64,000 bases of DNA from Burkholderiales bacterium (GTDB taxonomy: Bacteria > Pseudomonadota > Gammaproteobacteria > Burkholderiales > WYBJ01), in NCBI GenBank assembly GCA_022841915.1, contig JALHQN010000009.1, positions 124,001 to 188,000 on the forward strand, read 5' to 3'. Below, one piece after another: positions 16,601 to 25,376 of the stretch. Both the position numbers and the translations under genes were made by a program. Each line of letters starts with the position of its first letter. The stretch's first letter is position 1. Below the pieces are notes generated by a model. It had not been told where the DNA came from. It did no database searches and was given only the letters and a program-made list of their open reading frames with translations.

Positions 16601-18756
16601 ATACGCCCAAGCCGACCCGCAGCCTGCCGAAGAAAGTGAAGCTGGTGGATCTCTTCAGCGGCCCGGTCGAACTCGACGCCAATGGCGAGGCCGAGATCAC
16701 GCTGCACCTGCCCGACTTCAACGGCAGTCTGCGTTTGATGGCGGTCGTCGCCTCGCCGGAACGCTTCGGCGCACAGGAAGCCGAAGTCACTGTCGCCGCG
16801 CCCCTGGTGGCCGAACTGCTGATGCCCCGTTTCCTCACTGTGGGCGACAGCGCGACCGTGGCGCTCGATTTGCACAATCTCTCGGGCACCGAACAGACCT
16901 TCGACGTGGCCTTGATGGCGAACGACGGCCTGCGCGCGGCGCAGCCGCAGCGGACAGTCTCACTCAAGGATCAGCAGAAGACCACGCTGCGCTTTGCCGT
17001 GGAAAGCGGCTCGGCATTCGGACTGGCGGAAGTCCGGGTCAAGATCGACTCGGCGACGCTGCGCATCGATCGTCAGTTCGGCCTGGAGGTCGTGGCGGCC
17101 ACGCCCAGGCAGCAGGCGCTCAAGCGCTTCACCCTCGAGCCGGGTCAGTCGCTGGACCTGCGCGACGCCGAGTTCGGCGGCTTCATGCGTCAGACAGTCC
17201 TCGCTCACATGGCCGTTTCCGACCAGCCCCCGATCGACGTGCGCTCGGTCGTGCGAGGTCTGCTCGCCTATCCGTATGGCTGCGCAGAACAGACCACCAG
17301 CACTGCGTATCCCCACTTGTACGTCGATGAAGCCGCGGCGCAGCGCTTGGGCCTCAAACCCTTCACCCGCGAGCAGCGCGTCGAACTGATCGACAAAGCC
17401 CTCGGGCGCCTAAGCGCCATGCAGGCGCCCAACGGCGGCTACAGCCTCTGGGGCCGCGTCTCGGAGTACGAGTACTGGCTCTCCGCCTACGTCGGCCAGT
17501 TCATCCTCGATGCCCGTGAGCAGGGCTTCGGCGTCCCCGAACCGATGCATCGGCGCACGACCGACTTCCTGTTGCGTGGGTTGCAGGAAGGCGTCTCCGG
17601 GCTGCCGGCAGTCAAGCCGGATCAGAAACCCGTCCGCAACGACAACGCAATCTGGAACGATCGTCGCTATGCCGCCGGCGGCCGCTTCGGCGTACTCGCC
17701 TATGGCGGCTACGTGCTCGCGCGCGAGGCCAAGGCGCCGCTGGCCACGCTGCGCCAGCTGCATGAATCGCGGGGTCTCTCGCACTCAGGACTCGCGCTGG
17801 TGCAGCTCGGCATCGCGCTGCGTCTGATGGGCGATGAAACGCGCGGCGATCAGGCGATCGTCGAGGGCTTGCGCAAGCCGCGCGAGGGTGGCTACTGGTG
17901 GGGCGATTACGGCAGCGTGTTGCGTGACGCGGCGCTTTCCTATGCCCTGCTCACCAAGCACAAGATCGCCGCGCCGGGACGCGACGCGCTCGTGAGCATC
18001 GTCGCCGGCGAGTTGAACCGACCTCAACAATGGCTGAGCACCCAGGAAAAACTCGCGGTGTATCTGGTCGGCCGCGAGTTCGACCAGCCCGGCACAGCCT
18101 CCCAATGGCAGGCGCAGATCGGCTCGGCCCCTCGCGCGCAGACGATCACCGCCACCGGCACGCATTACCACGCCGTAACGGCGAACGAACTGGCCACCGG
18201 TATCACGTTGACCAACACGCACAAGCAGAAACTCTACGTCGAACTCACCGTCTCAGGCAGCCCCGCCAAGATGCCCGTGCCTGTGGACAACAGCATCGAG
18301 CTCAAGCGAACGTTGTTCGCAGCGGACGGTGCCGCCTTGGGCAATCGCAGCCTGCGCGTCGGAGAAGCGGTCATCGTCCAGATCGTCGTCAAGCCCAAGG
18401 GACGCATCGCCAACGGCCTGGTCGTGGACCGCATACCGGCAGGTCTGGAGATCGAGAACCTCAACATCGTGCAAGGCGAGCGGATGAGCGCGCTGAAGAT
18501 CGACGGCACCGATGTGGCCGACGCGATGGCCAATCCGCGCATCCAGCATGTCGAGTTTCGCGACGATCGTTTCGTTGTCGCGGCGAAACTGGAGGGCACG
18601 ACCAAGCTCTACTACCGCGCACGGGTCGTCACCCCGGGTCGGTTCGTCGTCCCACCGGTGTACGCCGAAGACATGTACCGTCCGCAGCTGTTCGGCATCA
18701 CCGAAAGCGGCGAAACGCTGACCATCGTCGAGCCAGGGTCGGCAAGGTCGAACTAG
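13666..18756 (+). CDS. yfhM: Bacterial alpha-2-macroglobulin, thioester type (YfhM-like)
   Basis: A 1696-residue member of the bacterial alpha-2-macroglobulins, slightly longer than E. coli YfhM. These periplasmic proteins trap proteases that breach the outer membrane. A single hydrophobic N-terminal segment (about residues 7-23) would export it or anchor it as a membrane protein; I see no lipobox. MG-type beta domains fill the middle. The thioester motif is intact: C1206-A-E-Q1209 in LLAYPYGCAEQTTS, followed by an alpha-alpha barrel domain (NGGYSLWGRVSEYEYWLSAYVG). The C-terminal domain ends with YYRARVVTPGRFVVPPVYAEDMY, as in the family. The ATG at 13666 gives a proper N-terminus, though its ribosome site is weak. 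pbpC follows after 12 bases, the conserved arrangement for this gene pair. Confidence 0.92.
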   Translation: MRNRVAPLVILAVTLVAAFFVYRQWMPSGAPAPSADGAFVLVDAAERALDGTPALSLTFSQPLDARKSHEKYIEVYEMPPRLGEARPGAESSQDEDSQRQPQNESKPQEAVSTAPEDVEIQGGNKIAHAWVVGDNPRLLFFPHVKPQTRYVIRVQPGIVAASGAALAAESRYSVRTGAVSPAYYFASRGVVLPARQNGGLPIVTVNVPEVDIQFLKVKPAQLARFLDQMIKPPRNAERDPDESDEDFYARGRVLTGAVDNYELDGLRKLADSVYLGRFLTEQKANKRSVTYIPVEDIAALREPGIYIAIMSEPGRFGYVYQTTYFYVSDLGLHVRLFDTSADAYVSSLTNARAVSKVEISWLDERGKILARADTDADGRAHFAVRPKDARLLLARKGEQLSMIALREPALDLSEHDVLGLPYKAVRLFAYSGRNLYRPGESFEVSTLARDPDGRPVPTQPIQAILKRPDGKIQFTSTWPGNAKLAGYYQRRIDLPADAPTGFWSLELRADPADKLPATVLRFGVEEFLPERMKLDLKTSTALLQPGGAYAIDVTGAYLYGAPAQGNRLLGVLHYERSRNPLAAKLPGFEFGDVNEDAAKTRQEMTETQLDDQGSTRLNIDLDPLTGRNSPFLVRTTLSLLESGGRPIVRSLERVHWPAPALIGLRPLFGDYARENAAVEFEVVRADAEGKLQAAQSLPVRLFHEERHYYWRFEDQRGWHSGFTETDELVESTTVTIPAGARGKLQLPVRYGRYRIEITDPQTKLVTRYRFYAGWSARADESQGTRPDRVAMKLDKAAYREGETVQATITPPHAGDLLIAVEGSRTLWVKRMSIAQAGATVSIPLASEWLRHDLYITATVLRPGNEGDRITPARAIGLAHVPLQRAERKLAVTLEAAAKAKPEAPLKVKIRAPGAKGERALATLYAVDAGILNITRYTTPDPHGFFFAKLRYGADLHDVYGRVIEKMPGNRGRLKFGGDNTPKPTRSLPKKVKLVDLFSGPVELDANGEAEITLHLPDFNGSLRLMAVVASPERFGAQEAEVTVAAPLVAELLMPRFLTVGDSATVALDLHNLSGTEQTFDVALMANDGLRAAQPQRTVSLKDQQKTTLRFAVESGSAFGLAEVRVKIDSATLRIDRQFGLEVVAATPRQQALKRFTLEPGQSLDLRDAEFGGFMRQTVLAHMAVSDQPPIDVRSVVRGLLAYPYGCAEQTTSTAYPHLYVDEAAAQRLGLKPFTREQRVELIDKALGRLSAMQAPNGGYSLWGRVSEYEYWLSAYVGQFILDAREQGFGVPEPMHRRTTDFLLRGLQEGVSGLPAVKPDQKPVRNDNAIWNDRRYAAGGRFGVLAYGGYVLAREAKAPLATLRQLHESRGLSHSGLALVQLGIALRLMGDETRGDQAIVEGLRKPREGGYWWGDYGSVLRDAALSYALLTKHKIAAPGRDALVSIVAGELNRPQQWLSTQEKLAVYLVGREFDQPGTASQWQAQIGSAPRAQTITATGTHYHAVTANELATGITLTNTHKQKLYVELTVSGSPAKMPVPVDNSIELKRTLFAADGAALGNRSLRVGEAVIVQIVVKPKGRIANGLVVDRIPAGLEIENLNIVQGERMSALKIDGTDVADAMANPRIQHVEFRDDRFVVAAKLEGTTKLYYRARVVTPGRFVVPPVYAEDMYRPQLFGITESGETLTIVEPGSARSN

Positions 18757-18768
18757 GCGCATCCCGCG

Positions 18769-21129
18769 ATGGAACGGCTATCGCGTCTTTTCCGGCTGTG
18801 GCATGGGCTCGGTCTTGCGCGCTTCCTGCAGCAACATCGGCGCGCGGCACTGATCCTCGGCGCGACGATCGCAGTCATCTTCGCCATCGATCGCCTGGCG
18901 CCGCCGCCGCTTCCCGACGCCTCGCGCCATGCCGTGGTGGTGCTCGCGCGTGACGACACGCCGCTGCGCGCCTATCCCGATCGCGCCCATGTGTGGCGCC
19001 ACCCCATCGCGCTCGAGCAAGTCAGTCCGCGCTACCTCGAAGCGTTGATCGGCTACGAAGACAAGCACTTCTGGTGGCATCCGGGCGTGAACCCCTTGGC
19101 GCTGGGACGAGCGGCCCTGCAGTGGGCCACTTCCCGGCGCATCGTCTCGGGCGGGTCGACCCTCACCATGCAGGTCGCGCGGCTGCTCGAACCCATGCCG
19201 CGCACACTCGGCGGCAAGATCAAGCAATGCCTGCGGGCGCTGCAATTGGAAGCACGCTACTCCAAGCAGGAGATTCTCGGCATCTACCTCGACTATGCAC
19301 CCATGGGCGGGGTGATCGAGGGCGTCGAGGCCGCCAGTCGCGCCTACCTCGGCAAACCCGCGTCGCGGCTCACGCACGCCGAAGCTGCCCTGCTCGCGGT
19401 CTTGCCTCAAGCGCCCTCCGCGCTGCGTCCCGACCGCCATCCCGAAGCGGCTCGCGCGGCACGCGACAAAGTATTGCGACGCATGGCTTCCAGTTGGGGC
19501 GCCGGTGTGGTGGCCGACGCGATGAAGGAAGCCGCCTACGCGCCTCTGGTCAGGCAGCCGCTGCTCGCGCCGCTGCTGGCCGAGCGGGTGCGACGCGATC
19601 GTCCTGCCCTTGCCCGCATCCGCACCACCATCGATCCCGGCATCCAGAGCGCGCTCGAACTGCTCCTGCTCGATCGCGCGGCCCAGTTGCCGCCCCGCGT
19701 CTCGATGGCGGCGCTGGTCATCGACAACCTCACCCTGGAAGTGCTCGGCTACGCGGGATCGGCCGACTTTCAGGACCGCGCCCGATTCAGCCACGTCGAC
19801 ATGGTCCGCGCCTCGCGCTCGCCCGGATCGGCCCTGAAACCGTTTCTCTACGGATTCGCCCTCGACGAAGGGCTAATCCATTCCGAATCGCTGCTCGCGG
19901 ACGCACCCCAATCCTTCGACGGCTACCAGCCGGGCAACTTTCAGCAGTCGTTTCACGGCCCGGTGAGCGTCTCCGAAGCGCTGGCGCGTTCGCTCAACGT
20001 GCCGGCGGTCGAGGTGCTCGACCATCTGGGCGCGGTGCGTTTCGTGTCGCTGCTGCGTCGGGGCGGCCTGCCGCTGCAGTTCGCACGCGACGCCGCCCCG
20101 AATCTCAGCGTCGTACTGGGCGGGGCAGGCGTCTCGCTCGAACATCTCACCGCCGCTTACACGGCCTTCGCGCGCGGCGGGATCGCCGGACGTCCGCGTT
20201 TGCACCGTGACGACCCGGTACAGGAGACGCGCATGATGAGCGAGGGCGCGGCGTTCATCATCCGCGAAATTCTCGCATCGGGCAGCCCCGTCGAAGCCGC
20301 CATCAACGCCTCGACCGCGGCGTCGCGACGAATCGCCTGGAAGACCGGCACGAGCTTCGGCTTTCGCGACGCCTGGGCCGTGGGCGTCACCGATCGCCAT
20401 ACGGTGGGCGTCTGGGTCGGACGTCCCGACGGCACGCCCAACCCGGGCCACTTCGGCGCCAACGTCGCCGCACCGCTGCTGGTGGACGTCTTCTCCCTGC
20501 TGCCGAATCCGGACAGCGCACACGCCCGCGAGGCCCCGGCAAGCGTCACGCAAGCCTCCATCTGCTGGCCTTTGGGCACCCGCCAATCAGCCGACGCCGC
20601 CGAGGGCACATGCCATGTACGCCGGACAGCCTGGCTCCTCAACGACACGGCGCCCCCCACCTTTGCCGACGAGCTGCGCCCGGGCGAGCCACGCTACGTC
20701 TTCCACGTCTCCAGCGAGGACGGTTTGCGCGTCGCTCCCGAATGTTCCGGGGCGCGCATGCGCACGGTCGAAGGCGCCCGCTGGCCGACGCTCCTGGAGC
20801 CGTGGCTGGACCGCTCTTTGCGCGACCGTGCATTGCCGCCGTCCTGGTCGGCATCATGCGCTTTGCATGGCCGGAGCGAATCGACCGTGAAGATCGCCGG
20901 ACTCACGGACGGCACGGTGCTCCATCATGCGGACGGCACCCCGCCCCGGGTTCGGTTCGAGGCCCGTGGCCATCGCGGCACGTTGCACTGGATGATCAAC
21001 GGCGCCGTGCGCGGACGCACCCTGCCAGGCGAGAGCTACGTCCACCGTTTCGTCGAGCCCGGACGCTACGAAGTCACCGCCTTCGATGACCACGGCCGCT
21101 ACGATCGGATTACCTTGAGCGTGCGATGA
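18769..21129 (+). CDS. pbpC: Penicillin-binding protein 1C
   Basis: A 786-residue bifunctional peptidoglycan synthase. One membrane segment (about residues 26-41) anchors it in the inner membrane. The GT51 glycosyltransferase domain carries its catalytic Glu at E97 in GYEDKHFWWHPGVNP, with RIVSGGSTLTMQVARL. The transpeptidase domain has the nucleophile S354 in SPGSALKPF, SLN and WKTGTSFGFRDAW. The C-terminal region (after about residue 690, RVRFEARGHRGTLHWMINGAV) is the PBP1C-specific beta domain. It is paired with the alpha-2-macroglobulin gene upstream; the pair is thought to repair the wall and trap proteases after envelope breach. No strong ribosome site precedes the ATG, so translation may be coupled to the upstream gene. 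Confidence 0.93.
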   Translation: MERLSRLFRLWHGLGLARFLQQHRRAALILGATIAVIFAIDRLAPPPLPDASRHAVVVLARDDTPLRAYPDRAHVWRHPIALEQVSPRYLEALIGYEDKHFWWHPGVNPLALGRAALQWATSRRIVSGGSTLTMQVARLLEPMPRTLGGKIKQCLRALQLEARYSKQEILGIYLDYAPMGGVIEGVEAASRAYLGKPASRLTHAEAALLAVLPQAPSALRPDRHPEAARAARDKVLRRMASSWGAGVVADAMKEAAYAPLVRQPLLAPLLAERVRRDRPALARIRTTIDPGIQSALELLLLDRAAQLPPRVSMAALVIDNLTLEVLGYAGSADFQDRARFSHVDMVRASRSPGSALKPFLYGFALDEGLIHSESLLADAPQSFDGYQPGNFQQSFHGPVSVSEALARSLNVPAVEVLDHLGAVRFVSLLRRGGLPLQFARDAAPNLSVVLGGAGVSLEHLTAAYTAFARGGIAGRPRLHRDDPVQETRMMSEGAAFIIREILASGSPVEAAINASTAASRRIAWKTGTSFGFRDAWAVGVTDRHTVGVWVGRPDGTPNPGHFGANVAAPLLVDVFSLLPNPDSAHAREAPASVTQASICWPLGTRQSADAAEGTCHVRRTAWLLNDTAPPTFADELRPGEPRYVFHVSSEDGLRVAPECSGARMRTVEGARWPTLLEPWLDRSLRDRALPPSWSASCALHGRSESTVKIAGLTDGTVLHHADGTPPRVRFEARGHRGTLHWMINGAVRGRTLPGESYVHRFVEPGRYEVTAFDDHGRYDRITLSVR

Positions 21130-21482
21130 GGATGGCGCCCAACAGGGCGGCCGGCATCAGGGACGACTCGAGCGACCGCGCGGGCATGCCGCATGCAACG
21201 AGCATGGCGCGCCGGGCGGTTCGCGGAGCGAATTCCGCGAACGGCCGAGAACGCGGGCACACGCCCCGGGTCGGTGGATGTTTAGCAAGCGGAATCGTCG
21301 CAGTGTCCGAACTCGTCGTCGAACGCACCCCAGGCTTGGACTGCCCTCCCGGCGATTGCTGCGCCGCCCCCCCTGAACTGCGATCTGCGAGCGCCGGCCG
21401 AGAAACGCGCCGGGCAGCGTCGCGATGGTGCAAAATGCACCTTGAAGCAGCGTCCGCACAACCGGGAAGGAAACGTTACACC
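21130..21482. other. Non-coding gap between pbpC and the lactonase
   Basis: About 350 bases with no gene I can support. The lactonase reading frame stays open through it but shows no family similarity. The only structure noticed is the GGTGCA/TGCACC palindrome near its right end, listed separately. Confidence 0.6.
21427..21441. promoter_or_regulatory. GGTGCA-AAA-TGCACC palindrome upstream of the lactonase
   Basis: A 15-base perfect inverted repeat ending about 40 bases before the lactonase ATG, where an operator would sit. No regulator gene adjoins it, so the assignment is tentative. Confidence 0.3.
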
Positions 21483-22658
21483 ATGGCGAAACTTGCTCTC
21501 TACAGCGCGGTCGGCGAGAAGATCACGCATTTCGAAGTGAACCTCGAAGCCGCATCGCTCACCCGCCGGGCCACCATCGAAGTTCCGGCGAACGTTCAAT
21601 ACGCCTGGGTGCATCCCTCCCGCCGCTACGTGTACGCCGCCAGCAGCGATCGCGCCTCCTCGCACGACAAGAAGCCCGCCACACGAAACCATCTCACGGC
21701 GCTCAAGGTCGACCCTGACTCGGGCGCTTTGTCGATTCACGGCGAGCCGGCAATCTTGCCGCGCCGTGCGGTGCACATCTGCCTCGACTACGCGGGTCGG
21801 CATGTACTGAGCGCCCACAACGTTCCGCAGGCGGGCATCACGGTTCATCGCATCCACGACGACGCCACCTTGGGCGAGCAGGTCGCGCAACCCAATCCGC
21901 TCGACTACGGCATCTATCCGCACCAGGTCCGCATGATGCCCTCCGACCAAGCCGCGATTCTCGTCGACCGAGGCAACGACGCCGAGCACGGAAAGCCCGA
22001 AGATCCCGGTGCCCTGCGCATCTATCGATTCGACCAAGGCGAGTTGTCCGACCCGGATGTCATCGCACCCAACGGCGGCTACGGCTTCGGACCCAGGCAT
22101 CTGGACTTCCATCCGACGCTGCCCTGGGTCTATGTGTCGCTCGAGCGGCAGAGCCAGCTCTCCGTGTATCGCATATCCGAGCGCGGCGTGGAGCACGAAG
22201 CAGCGTATACGCGCGATCTGCTGGCCGACCGCGCGAACATCAAGCCAAGGCAGCTCGCCGGCGCCGTGCACGTTCACCCCAATGGCCGCTTCGTCTATCT
22301 GATCAATCGCAACAGCGGGACGGTCGACTATCAGGGGCAGCAGGTATTCAACGGCGGCGAGAACAGCGTTGCCGTATTCGCGATCGATCAGAAGACCGGC
22401 GAGCCGACGCTGCTGCAGCACGCGGACACGCACTCGTACCATGTGCGTACCTTTGCCATGGATCCGGGCGGACGGCTGCTCGTCACGGCCAGCATCTCTC
22501 CGCTCGCCGTGCGACGCGGTGACAAGGTCGAAACCGCGCCGGCCGCGCTATCGGTGTTCCGCATCGGCGAAGACGGCAAGCTCACCTTCGTGCGCAAGTA
22601 CGATGTGCCGACCGAGGGCAAGACCCACTACTGGATGAACATCGTCGCGCTGGACTGA
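21483..22658 (+). CDS. Beta-propeller lactonase family protein (6-phosphogluconolactonase-like)
   Basis: A 391-residue seven-bladed beta-propeller of the lactonase family (YbhE/Pgl type and relatives such as muconate-lactonising enzymes). Repeated blade motifs are visible, for example YAWVHPSRRYVYAAS, HLDFHPTLPWVYVSLE, VHVHPNGRFVYLINR and FAMDPGGRLLVTAS, each an 'HP-x-G/R-x-VYV' strand. It has no signal peptide, so it is probably cytoplasmic and hydrolyses a sugar or organic-acid lactone. The ATG at 21483 follows GGAAGGAAACG. It is a single-gene unit, convergent with the MmgE/PrpD gene. The true substrate could be a lactone other than 6-phosphogluconolactone because no pentose-phosphate gene is nearby. 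Confidence 0.8.
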   Translation: MAKLALYSAVGEKITHFEVNLEAASLTRRATIEVPANVQYAWVHPSRRYVYAASSDRASSHDKKPATRNHLTALKVDPDSGALSIHGEPAILPRRAVHICLDYAGRHVLSAHNVPQAGITVHRIHDDATLGEQVAQPNPLDYGIYPHQVRMMPSDQAAILVDRGNDAEHGKPEDPGALRIYRFDQGELSDPDVIAPNGGYGFGPRHLDFHPTLPWVYVSLERQSQLSVYRISERGVEHEAAYTRDLLADRANIKPRQLAGAVHVHPNGRFVYLINRNSGTVDYQGQQVFNGGENSVAVFAIDQKTGEPTLLQHADTHSYHVRTFAMDPGGRLLVTASISPLAVRRGDKVETAPAALSVFRIGEDGKLTFVRKYDVPTEGKTHYWMNIVALD

Positions 22659-22702
22659 ACCTCGCGACGCCGGGCCCCGCCAAGCCGGCTATCTCTGCGG
22701 CA

Positions 22703-22728
22703 AGGAACCGTGCGCAGGCACGGCTCCT
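22703..22728. terminator. Hairpin between convergent lactonase and MmgE/PrpD genes
   Basis: AGGAACCGTGC and GCACGGCTCCT form an 11-pair stem (one G-T pair) around GCAG, between two convergent stops. There is no T-tract, so it is a stem-loop end structure rather than a classical terminator. Confidence 0.5.
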
Positions 22729-22746
22729 CGGATGCCGGTGCGGCGC

Positions 22747-24093
22747 TCAACCGGCCAAGGCAGCGACCAAGTCTTCCCCGACGTTTGCGCAGTCTTCGAG
22801 CCGCCACAGTTTTTGCAGCAACTCGTCGCTGCGCCGGGCCGCAGGGTGATCGCCCAGCATGTCGCGAAACTTGCGCTCGACCTGCGCATCGCTCATCGGG
22901 CTGCGCGCGTGCCCCGTGGGATGCATCATCTCGGCGGTGTGAACCTCTCCTGACTTCATCACGATCGTCACCCGACTCGCCGACGCGCTTGGATAGGCCT
23001 GTGTGAGCTTGGCATCCTCGCTGACCTTGATCTTTTGCATCAACCCCACGACCCGGGGATCGGTGAAGCGCTTCGAGTCGAACGAGTGCGGCGTCACGGC
23101 GCCGTCGAGAAGGGCGATAGCCACCGTATAGGGCAAGCTATGGTCGGCTGTCTCGTGCGTGGTCGGCGCCCAGCGCGAGGCGTCCTTGCCCATCATGTCG
23201 ACCGCTGTCTTGTAGGCTTCGACGTGCACTTCGCCGATCTGCTCGACAGCCAGACGCTCGCGCATGCCAAGCGCGGTCAGCACCGCCGACTGGCCGTGAT
23301 AGCACACAGGCAGACTCTTGATGTGCGTCTCGCCGATCATGGCGCCCGGCTCGGGAAGCTGCCAGTCGACCGATGCCACGTTGTCGTACAAGCCGAACTC
23401 TCCCTCGAAAGCCTCGTTCGGACCTGTGAAGCCGTCGCGGGCCAGCAGGGCGGCGAACACCGCGTTGCGTGCCGCATTGGCGCCCGCGCAGCCCTTCCAG
23501 CTCGACAGATGCCCGCGTCTCGCCTGCGACATCGCCATGTTCGGCACCAGTGCGAGCGAGATCGCGTTCGTCATCTGCTCGTGCGTCAGGCGCAGCAGGC
23601 GCCCGACGCCCGCGACCGAACCCAGCACGCCGTAAAGCGGTTGGTCCCACCCGGCAGAATTCCAGTCGAGCGCATCGCTGAAGCTGCAGTACACGTCATA
23701 GGCCAACGCGTTGGCCGCAATCACATCGCGCCCGCTCGCATGCGCCATATCGGCCGCGGCCAGCACGGCTGCGGTCACATCGCTCGGATGACCGCGCGAC
23801 TTTCCAAGATAGGTATCGCTGATATCCATGACGCGCAACATCACGCCGTTGCAGAACGCGGCCGCCTCGGGCGTCGAAGTCGCACGAGTGCCCCAGATGC
23901 GCGCAGCCGGGTCGCCCGAACTGCGTGCGGCCATCCCGCGCGCCATGACGCTCAGCGGCTCGCCGTAAGCGCCGAGGGCGCATCCCAGCGTGTCGATCAG
24001 CCGGCGCTTGCATTCGTGCACGCTGTGCGCGGACAGTCTCGTGTAATCGGCTTCCAGCGCATAGCGCGCGAGTCGCTCGGTCGTCGCATCCAT
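22747..24093 (-). CDS. MmgE/PrpD family protein (paralog 1)
   Basis: A 448-residue member of the MmgE/PrpD family, which includes 2-methylcitrate dehydratase, cis-aconitate decarboxylase and related enzymes on di- and tricarboxylic acids. Landmarks are IDTLGCALGAYGEPLS, FCNGVMLRVMDISDTYLG, SRGHPSDVTAAVLAAADM, LSSWKGCAGANAARNAVFAALLAR and the HETADHSLPYTVAIALLDG block that precedes the C-terminal small domain. The ATG at 24093 is chosen because GGGAG lies seven bases before it; the upstream GTG at 24099 is too close to that site. It follows a Bug binding-protein gene after 34 bases, so uptake and conversion of one organic acid are probably linked. No prpB/prpC genes adjoin it. Confidence 0.87.
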   Translation of the reverse strand: MDATTERLARYALEADYTRLSAHSVHECKRRLIDTLGCALGAYGEPLSVMARGMAARSSGDPAARIWGTRATSTPEAAAFCNGVMLRVMDISDTYLGKSRGHPSDVTAAVLAAADMAHASGRDVIAANALAYDVYCSFSDALDWNSAGWDQPLYGVLGSVAGVGRLLRLTHEQMTNAISLALVPNMAMSQARRGHLSSWKGCAGANAARNAVFAALLARDGFTGPNEAFEGEFGLYDNVASVDWQLPEPGAMIGETHIKSLPVCYHGQSAVLTALGMRERLAVEQIGEVHVEAYKTAVDMMGKDASRWAPTTHETADHSLPYTVAIALLDGAVTPHSFDSKRFTDPRVVGLMQKIKVSEDAKLTQAYPSASASRVTIVMKSGEVHTAEMMHPTGHARSPMSDAQVERKFRDMLGDHPAARRSDELLQKLWRLEDCANVGEDLVAALAG

Positions 24094-24127
24094 CCTCACT
24101 CTCCCAAAGAAATCGGCTCGAACAGGC

Positions 24128-25126
24128 TCATTGGGCTTTGAGGCCCGCGCTGCGTATCAAGGAAGCATACGCCTTGATCTCGCTGCGTATGAAACGGGCG
24201 AACTCGTCGGCCGACCCGCCTACCGGCTCGAAGCCCTGAGCGATCAACAATTCCTTGACGTCCGTTCTGGCAAGGACCGCGTTCACCTGCCGGTTGAGCA
24301 TCTCCACGACGGTGCGCGGCGTAAGTGCCGGCGCGAGCAGTCCATACCAGTTGCCCGCGACATAATTCGGCAGCCCGGCCTCCGCCATGGTCGGCACCTG
24401 CGGCGCCGCCGACGAACGCGTCTCGCCCGTGACGGCCAGCGCCTTGACGCGGCCGGTTCGAGCCTGCGTCCATGCAGTGAACACGCTAGTGAAGGTGAGC
24501 TGCGTCTCGCCGGACACCACCGAGGTCATCGACTGACCGATCGACTTGTAGGGCACGCTCAGCAGCTTCACCTGGGCAGCGCGCATGAACAGTTCTCCAG
24601 CCAGATGCGTGCCCGTGCCGGCGCCGGTATGCGAGAACGAAATTTGCCCGGGCTTCGCCTGTGCCGACGCGATCAGTTCCTTGACCGACGAGACCGAAGC
24701 CGGATGGGCAACCAGCATGTACGGTTGCGTGGCCACGCGCACGATCGGCGCGAAGTCCTTCACCGGATCATAGGGAATTTTCTGGTAGAGACTCACACTG
24801 ACTGCGATTGCGGCACTGGTGCTGAAAAGCATCGTATGCCCGTCGGGAGACGCCCTGGCTGCGACCTCTCCCGCGATGAGGCCGCCCGCGCCGGGCCGGT
24901 TGTCGTACACGAGCGGCTGCTGCCATGACTGCGCGACCCTTTCGCCCACCAGTCGTGCGAGACTGTCCGTGCTGCCGCCCGGCCCGGAAGCCACGACGAA
25001 CCGCACCGCCCGACTCGGGAATTCCTGTGCCCATGCCAGCGTGCTCGAGCACATCGAGCCAAGCACGGGCAGCGCTGCCAGCGTCCGAATGACGCCTACT
25101 GAAAGCCTCTTGCGTTCCGAATGCAA
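24128..25126 (-). CDS. Bug/TctC-family tricarboxylate-type binding protein
   Basis: A 332-residue periplasmic solute-binding protein of the Bug family. A signal peptide ends at about SSTLAWAQ. Characteristic blocks follow: FPSRAVRFVVASGPGGSTDSLARLVGE, VYDNRPGAGGLIAGEVAARASPDGHTML, YQKIPYDPVKDFAPI and ELFMRAAQVKLLSVPYKS. The start is probably a TTG at 25126, since GGAGAGG sits just upstream and no ATG precedes the signal peptide. Bug proteins bind carboxylated ligands through two water-bridged loops, and many genomes have far more of them than permeases. No TctAB lies beside this one; it precedes an MmgE/PrpD gene, which suggests a shared organic-acid substrate. Confidence 0.9.
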   Translation of the reverse strand: MHSERKRLSVGVIRTLAALPVLGSMCSSTLAWAQEFPSRAVRFVVASGPGGSTDSLARLVGERVAQSWQQPLVYDNRPGAGGLIAGEVAARASPDGHTMLFSTSAAIAVSVSLYQKIPYDPVKDFAPIVRVATQPYMLVAHPASVSSVKELIASAQAKPGQISFSHTGAGTGTHLAGELFMRAAQVKLLSVPYKSIGQSMTSVVSGETQLTFTSVFTAWTQARTGRVKALAVTGETRSSAAPQVPTMAEAGLPNYVAGNWYGLLAPALTPRTVVEMLNRQVNAVLARTDVKELLIAQGFEPVGGSADEFARFIRSEIKAYASLIRSAGLKAQ

Positions 25127-25322
25127 TGCACCTCTCCCCCGTTCGATATCGTCTGCACGCCTGCGAAGGTCGACTGCTGCACCTGCAGCGAAAACTGCGC
25201 TCGCTGCGCGACACTATACCCCGATGCTTGCAACGGCTTCCGCCACGTTCCGCCAATTGGACTCTTGCGATGATTTCCATCACCGAGCCTCGGTGACGAC
25301 CCAAGCGCGCCAATGCAGCGCC

Positions 25323-25328
25323 TATAAT
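25323..25328 (+). promoter_or_regulatory. Consensus -10 box (TATAAT) before the acyl-CoA synthetase
   Basis: A perfect TATAAT lies 48 bases before the synthetase ATG, in the 250-base gap shared with the divergent Bug gene. I see no good -35 hexamer at 16-18 bases, so strength or activator dependence is unclear. Confidence 0.45.
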
Positions 25329-25376
25329 CTTCGCGATCCCGACCGACTGATCCAGCTAACTTCTGAAAGGCGAAAG

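Noticed and set aside
24819-25376. 186-codon extension of the acyl-CoA synthetase
   Set aside because: It is antisense to the Bug gene and upstream of the TATAAT box; family similarity starts at 25377.
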